Source: Lentisphaerae bacterium GWF2_44_16
GTDB lineage: Bacteria > Verrucomicrobiota > Lentisphaeria > Victivallales > GWF2-45-14
Direction: 5' to 3'
Assembly: GCA_001803225.1 (NCBI GenBank)
Contig: MHBF01000004.1
Coordinates: forward strand, 1 to 47,040
DNA: 47,040 nucleotides
Below the pieces are notes generated by a model, which was given only the letters and a program-made list of their open reading frames with translations, was not told the origin of the DNA and did not search any database. The stretch's first letter is position 1. Each line of letters starts with the position of its first letter. This document shows positions 34,504 to 42,356 of this stretch, one piece after another. A program made the translations under genes and the position numbers.

Positions 34504-35640
34504 ATGACACAGAACATGACAGAACAAGTAAATACAATCGCGAATAAAAAAGATAATGTATTTTCCTTCCTCAAATCCCGGATAGTTTCCGGTGAGTACA
34601 TACCGGGCTATAAGTTTCCAAGCGAGCCGGAACTCTCAAAGGAACTCGGAGTAGGAAGAATCACGCTCCGCGCCGCCCTTGACCGTCTTGAAAAAACGGG
34701 CTTTGTAGTACGTTCCCCCGGTAAAGGCACTTTCGTAGCATCCGAAAAGCAAGAAAAAAAGGGTCTGAAAAATTTTCTAGCACTCACCTATAACCCCATG
34801 GGGGATATTCAACACCCGACCACATACATAATGCCTTCAATAATAAAAACCTGTGCCGCAAACGACATTGATATTGATATTTTATCGATAAGCTTTTTAA
34901 GGTCTCTGTCAGAAAAACACGCCTTCACCGTACTTGACAAAATCGGATATGACGGGGTAATTCTGGACGGAAGTTTCTTTCTGGGAACTGAAAAAGAAGT
35001 AAAAATCCTGAAAGCATTGAACAAGCCGGTCCTCATACCTCATTCAAAACTGGAGGACAACATCACTACCGGTTTCGCTACAATGAACACGGACTATAAA
35101 CAGGCATGGACTGAGGCGCTGAGACACATAGCGGAACAGGGACACAAAAACATACTTACCCTCGGCGCTTTGTCGAATGAAAACAAACTTAGCCTCCGGG
35201 GTTTCGAGGAAAAAGAATATCTGGACTTTCTGGCCTTCGAAGGCATAAATCCCGATCCCGGTCTCCTGCATTTCACTCCTTATAATTATACGGGACTGAC
35301 AAAGCTCCTCTCCGAAGTCTTTAAGCTGCCGCAACCGCCGACTGCCATTCTCTGCTTTTCCGATTTTTACGCCATGAACGTATATGACAGCCTGAACAGC
35401 CTTTCAATAAAAATCCCGGAAGACGTAGCGGTAATGGGTTATTGCGGATATCCCGGCGCCCACATGATGTCTCCTCCGCTTTCTACGGTTGACTGCGAAT
35501 ACGCTGAAATAGGAAAGATGGCTGTGGAAATCCTGAACAATTCCGCCGAATGGTTTAATAAAGCCGGGGAAAGACCTCCCCATATTATTTCTCCACATAA
35601 GCTTGTTGTAAGGGAAAGTACCAGAAACAAAATAGGATGA
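34504..35640 (+). CDS. GntR-type N-terminus / LacI-type sensor transcriptional regulator
   Basis: A 378-residue AraR-like regulator. The winged helix is at about 15-80: RIVSGEYIPGYKFPSEPELSK, recognition helix VGRITLRAALDRLEKTG, wing RSPGKGTFV. The sensor is a LacI/PBP1 domain from about residue 90: DKIGYDGVILDG, AEQGHKNILTLG and PPTAILCFSDFYAMNVYDSL, ending with MGYCGYPGAHMMSPPLSTVD. It shares the general plan but not the recognition helix of the 4980-6047 regulator. It leads a same-strand run with two pseudopilins and two DUF4838 proteins, so it probably controls them and itself. No strong ribosome site; ATG 34516 is an alternative. Confidence 0.88.
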   Translation: MTQNMTEQVNTIANKKDNVFSFLKSRIVSGEYIPGYKFPSEPELSKELGVGRITLRAALDRLEKTGFVVRSPGKGTFVASEKQEKKGLKNFLALTYNPMGDIQHPTTYIMPSIIKTCAANDIDIDILSISFLRSLSEKHAFTVLDKIGYDGVILDGSFFLGTEKEVKILKALNKPVLIPHSKLEDNITTGFATMNTDYKQAWTEALRHIAEQGHKNILTLGALSNENKLSLRGFEEKEYLDFLAFEGINPDPGLLHFTPYNYTGLTKLLSEVFKLPQPPTAILCFSDFYAMNVYDSLNSLSIKIPEDVAVMGYCGYPGAHMMSPPLSTVDCEYAEIGKMAVEILNNSAEWFNKAGERPPHIISPHKLVVRESTRNKIG

Positions 35641-35644
35641 TGCC

Positions 35645-36340
35645 ATGAGAAAATTTATTTTTACACTCATTGAATTGCTCATTGTAATCTCGATTATCGC
35701 TATCCTCGCCAGTCTATTGCTCCCCGCACTCGGCAAAGTCAGGGCCAAAGGCAATCAGATTAAATGCGCCGGAAACATGAAACAGATAGGCCTCGCCATT
35801 CAAATGTACGCTCAGGACTTCAACGGCTGGGCGCCTGACGGAAACAGCGTATCAAATTATCTTTACAACAGTGACGCCGTCGGACCGAAGAGCGACTGGT
35901 GGGGGGGCATAGCTGAATACCTTAAAGTCCCCTCTTATTACAGAAATGAAGGTTTCAAAGAGGCCCCTCCCGTTTCACGTTGTCCCGAAGGCGGCAGGGA
36001 CGGAACGAAAAATCCCACCAAAGTTACTTCAGGCGGAACAAATCCGAATTTTTCATATTCCATGAACGCGTATATTACCGGGTCTCATGAAAGAATGGAA
36101 ACCGTAAAAAATCCCTCCTCAAGACTTCTGCTCGGAGAAATCGGTTCGGACGGATGGTTCTGTACAGACAATGACAGATACGCGGGAAGCCTCCTTTCCA
36201 GAGACAGATTCAGCTTCAGGCACATCAAAAAAACAAATATCATTTTTGTCGATGGACATCTCACCCTGCCCGGCCCCGATAAAATACCATACAATTATGA
36301 AGCGGCTTATGACACAAACGACTTTTTCAGAACACATTAA
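35645..36340 (+). CDS. Type IV pilin-like (pseudopilin) protein with H-X9-DG motif
   Basis: A 231-residue pseudopilin. The leader MRKFI is followed by [20 protein letters not shown], with Ile in place of the Gly before the cleavage point. Conserved [18 protein letters not shown] follows the helix. [12 protein letters not shown] and [12 protein letters not shown] are shared with the next gene. The [12 protein letters not shown] segment is an exact H-X9-DG motif near the C-terminus. It begins four bases after the regulator stop with AGGATG as ribosome site. A minor pilin-like or envelope-anchored role in glycan handling is inferred. Confidence 0.88.
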   Translation: MRKFIFTLIELLIVISIIAILASLLLPALGKVRAKGNQIKCAGNMKQIGLAIQMYAQDFNGWAPDGNSVSNYLYNSDAVGPKSDWWGGIAEYLKVPSYYRNEGFKEAPPVSRCPEGGRDGTKNPTKVTSGGTNPNFSYSMNAYITGSHERMETVKNPSSRLLLGEIGSDGWFCTDNDRYAGSLLSRDRFSFRHIKKTNIIFVDGHLTLPGPDKIPYNYEAAYDTNDFFRTH

Positions 36341-36356
36341 AAAAAGGATTATTCAT

Positions 36357-37061
36357 ATGAAAAGAAAACTTTCATTTACCTTGGTCGAGCTCCTCGTTGT
36401 GATTGCGATTATCGCAATTCTAGCGAGCCTGCTTCTTCCCGCACTCGGCAAAGTCAGGGCCAAAGGCAATCAGATTAAATGCTCAGGAAACATGAAACAG
36501 GTGGGATTGGCCATTCTGATGTATTCCCAGGACTATAACGGCTGGGCGCCCAACGGGATTTGCGTAGCGAATTTTCTCTATAACAGCGACAGCATAGGGC
36601 CCATAAGCGGTAATTATGCGGGAATAGCAGATTACCTTAAAATCCCCGAATATTACAAACATGACCCCGGCTACAGGCAGGCGCCTCCCGTGTCACGCTG
36701 TCCTGAAGGCGGCAGAGACGGGACAAAAAATCTTACAAGATCTGACAATTCAAATCCAAACTTTTCCTACGGCATGAACACCTACATAGGCAGCGATAAC
36801 GCTTTGGTTGAAAGAATGGATATTGTCAAAAACCCGTCTTCACGCCTGCTTCTCGGCGAACTTGGGCCCGACGGCTGGTTTGGAACAGATGACACCGGTC
36901 ACGGAAGAAGTCTCTGGGCAAGAAACAAACTGGGCTATAAGCATCAGAAAAAATCAAATATCATTTTTGTTGACGGTCATCTCATTCCCTTTGGCCCCGA
37001 TAAAATACCCGTATCAAATGATGCCGCAAGTGATCCGGACGACTTCTTCAGGACACATTAA
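36357..37061 (+). CDS. Type IV pilin-like (pseudopilin) protein with H-X9-DG motif
   Basis: A 234-residue paralogue of the preceding gene. It begins MKRKLS then [20 protein letters not shown], with Ser before the Phe. ATG 36357 is preceded by AAAGGA; the frame stays open back to 36171 inside the preceding gene, but that part is a shadow. [13 protein letters not shown] and [12 protein letters not shown] match the neighbour. A 45-base tract (36438-36482) is identical to 35723-35767 although codons around it differ, which indicates recent duplication or gene conversion. It is 27 bases upstream of the first DUF4838 gene. Confidence 0.88.
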   Translation: MKRKLSFTLVELLVVIAIIAILASLLLPALGKVRAKGNQIKCSGNMKQVGLAILMYSQDYNGWAPNGICVANFLYNSDSIGPISGNYAGIADYLKIPEYYKHDPGYRQAPPVSRCPEGGRDGTKNLTRSDNSNPNFSYGMNTYIGSDNALVERMDIVKNPSSRLLLGELGPDGWFGTDDTGHGRSLWARNKLGYKHQKKSNIIFVDGHLIPFGPDKIPVSNDAASDPDDFFRTH

Positions 37062-37088
37062 TTACAGAAAACTTATGAAAGGACATTT

Positions 37089-39647
37089 ATGGAAAGCAGA
37101 AAATTCTTCGCGCTCTTCATCTCAGCTCTCTGTTCGGTTACGGCATTTGCCGCAAATCAGCTCATAATGGTTTCCGATGGCAAATCAGATTATCAGATTG
37201 TAATCCCCGATAAAGGCAAAATCCCCTGGATGGATGGATTTCTCGAAAAATCAGCGAAACTCATGCAGTCATCCATAGCGGAGGCAGGAAATGCCGTTCT
37301 GCCCATTGCCGAGGAAAGCAAACGCGCTCCTGGAAAACCGTGTATTTATATAGGTTCCACCGAGAAAACAAAAAAAACGGGAATAAATACTGACAAAATG
37401 AGAGAATGGGAGTACGTATTAAAGACTGACGGAAAAGATATCTTCATATTCGGAAAAGACATAGCGGGCGCAAAAGCTAAAAAAGACGCAAGCGGAGGCT
37501 ATACGCAATATGAACTCGGCACTCTCAAAGCCGTAACCGCGTTTCTGGAAAACTACGCTGGAACACGCTTTATAATGCCGGGACCTAACGGCATTTCCGT
37601 TGAGAAGAAAGCAGTGATTGAAGTACCGGAAAAGCTCAAATTAAATGAAAAACCGTTCTTTAGATACTGTATCGGCCGCGCTTCGAACGATATCTTCTAT
37701 GATATAGCCAATAATTTCTATCCGACAGTGCAGTACGGTTCCTACGGCGGACACTCGCATCCTGTCGCCATAGCGCAGGATAAATACTTCAAGACGCATC
37801 CCGAATACTTTGCGCTGATAAAGGGAAAACGCTATACTCACGACAGGCGACCTCAATACTGCCTTTCAAACCCTGAAGTGCAGGAACTTATTTACAAAGA
37901 ACTCCTCCGCAAACTCGATGAAGGATACAATTATGCCCAGCTCGCGCAGAGCGACGGTTTCAGGGCATGCGAATGCGAAGAATGCAAAAAATTCTATGGC
38001 GTCGATGACTTCGGGGAAAAACTATGGATAATGCACAAAAAAATGGCTGAACGGCTCCTGAAAGACCGTCCCGGAAAAAAAGCGATGATAATAAGTTACG
38101 GCCCGACATCCAATCCGCCCGCAACCTTCAAGGATTTCCCTGAAAACGTAAGCATCGAGCTCTGTAATTATTCGCCTGAAAATATCGAAAAATGGAGAAA
38201 CTGCACAGTCCCCGGCGGCTTCACCGTTTACATATACAACTGGGGTTTCTACAAAACCGAAGGCTTCACTCCCAAAAGAACACCGGAATTTTGTAAAGAA
38301 CAGATTGAACTCTTCAGAAAAAATAATATCTGGGGCATTTACCGCTGCGGTTTCGGTGAACTCTACGGACTCGAAGGCCCGGTCTATTACACCTATGGAA
38401 AACTGCTTGAAAACTCCGGCAGAAAACCATCCGATTTAAGTAGCGAATACTGCGAAAGCGCATTCAGGGACAGCGCCCCTTCTATGAAGGCTTTTTTCAA
38501 TCTTCTTCATGAACGGCTGAAAATAGAATTGGAGAACGCTGACAAAACCGATTGGAATGACAACAGGTTGCTTGACGGAAAAATCCCGGACATGCACGAG
38601 AATGTCAAAGTACTTTTACTGCGTTATCCGTCTGATGTCGTGAATAAGCTGGAGCTATGCTTGCGCGAAGCTGAAAAAACAGCGAAGGACAAAAAGGAAA
38701 TATCCAGACTGAAACTCGTCCGCACAGAATTTGATTACCTCAAAAAAACAGCACTCATAGCTGAACTCTTCGACAATTACCGCAAATCCCCGTCGAAAGA
38801 ACTTTTCGAAAAACTCGCAAACGCCATTGAAGCCAGAAATAAATTTATTTCCGACCTGCCCAAGACAGGAAAAGAGGAAAACATCGCTCCCCGCGACGGC
38901 TTCAATCTTTTCTGTTATTCCCCCGCTCAGACACTCATGACGGGCGGACGCCTGAGATGTGAACTCAAAACCCCTTATAACTGGGATGTCGCTTTATACA
39001 AAAAACTAAATTTTACTCCCGGGTCGCAGGAAATGAAAGTACCCAAAACGGACACGCCTGTCAAAATTGATGGAATGGCGGATGACTCAATATGGGGAAA
39101 AGCAAATCCCGAACACCTGCTGCATATATTTATGGATAAAGACATCGAAGTCCCTGAAACAAGCGTTAAGGCTTCCTACGACGACAAGGCACTGTATGTT
39201 CTCTTCCGCGCCGCAAAGGCTTCCCCGGAAAAATACAAAATGGAAAACATTACAAACTGGTTTTATGTTTTCCTGGAAAATGACAAGTCTATGGAAAACC
39301 TCTACATGTTTCCCGCCCGCTCTACGAACAAAAACGCTAACATATATAAACGCTTCCAGACAGGCAACAAAGAAGCCCCCAATGAATTCAAGCAGTTCTC
39401 TGAGATAAAAGAAAAAATTGACTTCGCGTGTGTAACTGATGAAAAGACAGGAAGTCTGACCGCGGAATTCAGGATACCTTTTTCAATCTACGGCAAACTG
39501 CCGCTGAGCGGTGATATATGGTATGGAAATTTTCTGAGGAGAATAGGCGATAACAAAAACCAGACCGATTTCATCTGGGAGCCAAATATCAACTGGAAAA
39601 CCTGGCGCAACCGTTACGATGTTATGGGAAAACTTATTTTTCAATAA
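37089..39647 (+). CDS. Exported DUF4838 protein with C-terminal CBM9-like domain
   Basis: An 852-residue exported protein. The signal peptide spans residues 1-22 (FFALFISALCSVTAFA). An N-terminal domain like that before GH67 alpha-glucuronidases (about 25-180) is followed by the DUF4838 barrel (about 190-480), with GGHSHPVAI, AQSDGFRACECEECKKFYG, IISYGPTSNPP and YIYNWGFYKTEGFTPKRTPEF. Residues ~640-850 resemble a family-9 carbohydrate-binding module (KIDGMADDSIWGKA, KASYDDKALYVLFRA, AEFRIPFS). The CxCxxC after the Asp-Gly suggests a bound metal. It may act on uronic-acid-bearing glycans; activity is unproven. AAAGGA lies 7 bases before the ATG. Confidence 0.85.
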   Translation: MESRKFFALFISALCSVTAFAANQLIMVSDGKSDYQIVIPDKGKIPWMDGFLEKSAKLMQSSIAEAGNAVLPIAEESKRAPGKPCIYIGSTEKTKKTGINTDKMREWEYVLKTDGKDIFIFGKDIAGAKAKKDASGGYTQYELGTLKAVTAFLENYAGTRFIMPGPNGISVEKKAVIEVPEKLKLNEKPFFRYCIGRASNDIFYDIANNFYPTVQYGSYGGHSHPVAIAQDKYFKTHPEYFALIKGKRYTHDRRPQYCLSNPEVQELIYKELLRKLDEGYNYAQLAQSDGFRACECEECKKFYGVDDFGEKLWIMHKKMAERLLKDRPGKKAMIISYGPTSNPPATFKDFPENVSIELCNYSPENIEKWRNCTVPGGFTVYIYNWGFYKTEGFTPKRTPEFCKEQIELFRKNNIWGIYRCGFGELYGLEGPVYYTYGKLLENSGRKPSDLSSEYCESAFRDSAPSMKAFFNLLHERLKIELENADKTDWNDNRLLDGKIPDMHENVKVLLLRYPSDVVNKLELCLREAEKTAKDKKEISRLKLVRTEFDYLKKTALIAELFDNYRKSPSKELFEKLANAIEARNKFISDLPKTGKEENIAPRDGFNLFCYSPAQTLMTGGRLRCELKTPYNWDVALYKKLNFTPGSQEMKVPKTDTPVKIDGMADDSIWGKANPEHLLHIFMDKDIEVPETSVKASYDDKALYVLFRAAKASPEKYKMENITNWFYVFLENDKSMENLYMFPARSTNKNANIYKRFQTGNKEAPNEFKQFSEIKEKIDFACVTDEKTGSLTAEFRIPFSIYGKLPLSGDIWYGNFLRRIGDNKNQTDFIWEPNINWKTWRNRYDVMGKLIFQ

Positions 39648-39673
39648 AAACAAATTCACAGAAAGGGATTAAA

Positions 39674-42277
39674 ATGAAAAGAAAAATGCTGGCATTGGCG
39701 GGCGGTTTATTGTTGGCCGCCCTCTGGGGAGGATGCAACACTGGCGCACGGACAAGTGCTGTAAAAAGCGTACCGAAAATAGAAATAGTCAAAAACGGAC
39801 AGAGTAATTACCAGATTGTAATCCCCAATAAAGGCAAAAACAAAAATATTGACGTCTTTATTGACTCTTCCGCCAAACTTATTCAGGACTGCATACAGGA
39901 AGCCTCGGGAGCGAAACTTCCGATAACAGAGGAAAGCAAGGCAAACAAAAACAAGCCCTCTATTTTTATAGGGGATACCCTCTTTGCAGAAAATAATGGC
40001 GCGAACATTAAAAACCTCAAGGGCTGGACTTATATAGAAAAAACAGTCGGGGAAAATCTCATACTTGCCGGTAATGACCGCCCGGATGTACCGGATATCA
40101 ATACTGCCAGTCATACAAAATATATTCTTCCGACCCTCAAAGCCGTAACTTCATTTCTCCAGAATAACGTCGGAGTGAAATTCGTCCTTCCCGGCCCCAA
40201 TGGAATTGAAGTTCCGAAAAACAGTTCCATTTCCTTCCCCGCAAATCTCGACATGACTAAAACTCCCTTCCTCAACTTCAACACCAGCCGGGCAACAGAG
40301 CCTTTCTATGATATCGCCAATAACTTCTTACAGTGCAATTCCTTCAAATCCTACGGCGGACACTCCTATTACAGCGCCGTGCCAAAAGAAAAATACGGAA
40401 AGATAAACCCCGAATATTTCGCTCTCCTGGGAGGCAAAAGAAATCCGACAGGAAACCATCTCTGTATTTCAAACCCTCAAGTTCAGGAAATGATTTATCA
40501 GGAAATGCTCAAGTGGCTCGATCAGGGCTATGAATATGTGGAACTCGCGCAGACCGACGGCTATCAGCCCTGCCAATGCGAAAACTGCAAAAAACTTTTC
40601 GGCGTCAGCGCCCCCGGTGAAAAACTCTGGATACTTCACAGAAATCTGGCCGAAAAACTCCTGAAAGACCGCCCCGGGAAAAAGGTAATCATTATTTCCT
40701 ACGGCCCCACATCTACACCGCCCGGGACTTTCACAAAATTCCCGAAAAACGTCATGATTGAGATGTGCGTGTACAATCCCGAGGATTTCGCAAATTGGAA
40801 AAAATATGAAGTTCCCTGCGGTTTCATGACCTATATTTACAATTGGGGCTTTTATCAGATTGTAGGAATGACACCGAAACGCACCCCTGATTTCTGTGTC
40901 AACCAGGCCGATCTTTTCATGAAAAACAATGTAAGAGGCATTTATAAATGCGGCTTTGGGGAACTGTTCGGACTTGAAGGCCCCTCATATTATATTTACG
41001 GACGCTCCTTTGATAATCCGGATAAAATGATTTCCGCAAAAATACTTCTGGATGAATACTGCAAGTCGGCGTTCGTCGAGGCCTCTACGCCAATGAAAAA
41101 ATTCTACGACACTCTCTTTGAAAGGCTCGAACTTTATTCCTCAGTACTCGGTTCACGCTGTCTCGACCAGACTATCATGCCCGCGAATCCGCGCATCATA
41201 CTGGGTTACAATTATTCTCCCGAACTCATTGAGACCATGGAGAAAAATCTCACCCGCGCCGAACAGCTCGCCGTTTCGGACAAGGTCAAAAAACGCCTTG
41301 CTCTCGTGAGAACGGAATTCGATTATCTGAAAAACCTCTCGAACATACTTAACCTCTACAATGCCTATATAGTCAGCCCCGACTGGCCGTCCTTTGACAA
41401 ACTCGCCTCCGAAATAGAAAAGCGCAATGTCATGATTGACGGGTTCTATAACGAAAAGGGCACAATGAAAAAACTCGCCGACTGGCCCGCTATTTCATTT
41501 TTCAGCAACATCAGCAAAGACATGCTCAAGGTTAACGGAAGAATGCGCGCCCCTGTAAACTCTCCTCTTTCCTGGGACACCACCCAGTTGAAGAAAAATA
41601 AAATACTTCCCGGTTCCTCTAAAAAGAAAATGACCGTTTACAAAGCCTCGGAAAAAATCTCTATGGATGGAAATCTGGATAGCGGCGTATGGAAAAATAT
41701 TCCATTTGAACAAATGGGCGAAGTACAGATGGGAAAAACCAGGCAGAAGACACAGTTCAAGATGACATATGACAATGAAAATCTTTATCTGGCCTTTGAC
41801 GGCACATTGCCCCCCGGTGAATTGAAAATCAATCCCTGCGGCAATGACGGCCCCTGCTGGGCACAGGAATGCCTTGAAATATTCCTCGATCCCTACGCTG
41901 GAAAAGAAGTATTCTACCATTTCATTTTCAACCCGGTACCGGATTCCAGATACGATGCCATAAGCAGCCTGCTGATAGATCCTCTTGATCCGGGATACGG
42001 CAAGGACAATCCGTCATGGAATGCCGAATGGGAATACGCCAATTATATCGACAGCTCAAAAAATCAGTGGAAGGCTCTCGTTAAAATCCCCTTCAAATCC
42101 CTCGGTATAAAAACCCCGGGCAACGGCGCGACATGGTTCATCAACGCGGCCCGTGAGCATCACATCCCGGGCACCAAGAACATCGAATACCACCTCTGGT
42201 CTCCCAATCTCGAAACCATAAACTTCTGCGATCGCGAAGCCTTCGGTGAAATCGTCTTCTCCGAAGAGAAAAAATAA
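39674..42277 (+). CDS. DUF4838 lipoprotein with C-terminal CBM9-like domain
   Basis: An 867-residue paralogue of the preceding protein, anchored as a lipoprotein: LLLAALWGG precedes Cys21, the expected lipidation site. Domain order is the same: N-terminal GH67-like segment (SNYQIVIPNKGK, FVLPGPNGIEVP), DUF4838 barrel with GGHSYYSAV, AQTDGYQPCQCENCKKLFG, ISYGPTSTPPGTF and YIYNWGFYQ, then a CBM9-like end (SMDGNLDSGVWKNI, QECLEIFLDPYAGKEVFYHF, KIPFKSLGI). One copy is soluble or secreted and one membrane-anchored, so the pair may act on the same glycan at different sites. A bidirectional terminator follows. Confidence 0.85.
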   Translation: MKRKMLALAGGLLLAALWGGCNTGARTSAVKSVPKIEIVKNGQSNYQIVIPNKGKNKNIDVFIDSSAKLIQDCIQEASGAKLPITEESKANKNKPSIFIGDTLFAENNGANIKNLKGWTYIEKTVGENLILAGNDRPDVPDINTASHTKYILPTLKAVTSFLQNNVGVKFVLPGPNGIEVPKNSSISFPANLDMTKTPFLNFNTSRATEPFYDIANNFLQCNSFKSYGGHSYYSAVPKEKYGKINPEYFALLGGKRNPTGNHLCISNPQVQEMIYQEMLKWLDQGYEYVELAQTDGYQPCQCENCKKLFGVSAPGEKLWILHRNLAEKLLKDRPGKKVIIISYGPTSTPPGTFTKFPKNVMIEMCVYNPEDFANWKKYEVPCGFMTYIYNWGFYQIVGMTPKRTPDFCVNQADLFMKNNVRGIYKCGFGELFGLEGPSYYIYGRSFDNPDKMISAKILLDEYCKSAFVEASTPMKKFYDTLFERLELYSSVLGSRCLDQTIMPANPRIILGYNYSPELIETMEKNLTRAEQLAVSDKVKKRLALVRTEFDYLKNLSNILNLYNAYIVSPDWPSFDKLASEIEKRNVMIDGFYNEKGTMKKLADWPAISFFSNISKDMLKVNGRMRAPVNSPLSWDTTQLKKNKILPGSSKKKMTVYKASEKISMDGNLDSGVWKNIPFEQMGEVQMGKTRQKTQFKMTYDNENLYLAFDGTLPPGELKINPCGNDGPCWAQECLEIFLDPYAGKEVFYHFIFNPVPDSRYDAISSLLIDPLDPGYGKDNPSWNAEWEYANYIDSSKNQWKALVKIPFKSLGIKTPGNGATWFINAAREHHIPGTKNIEYHLWSPNLETINFCDREAFGEIVFSEEKK

Positions 42278-42307
42278 ATACCGCGCCAAGACTCACAGAT
42301 AAAAAAA

Positions 42308-42339
42308 GGGCTTCCAAAATGGAAGCCCTGATTTTTTTT
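42308..42339. terminator. Bidirectional terminator between the DUF4838 and ppdK genes
   Basis: GGGCTTCCA (42308-42316) and TGGAAGCCC (42320-42328) form a 9-bp stem with a 3-base loop. The plus strand continues with eight T (42332-42339). The minus strand continues with seven T. It ends both convergent transcripts. Confidence 0.9.
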
Positions 42340-42356
42340 ATGAATAAGCGAAAAGC

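Noticed and set aside
36171..36356. N-terminal extension of the second pseudopilin
   Set aside because: The region is coding for the first pseudopilin in another frame; the basic leader and ribosome site place the start at 36357.
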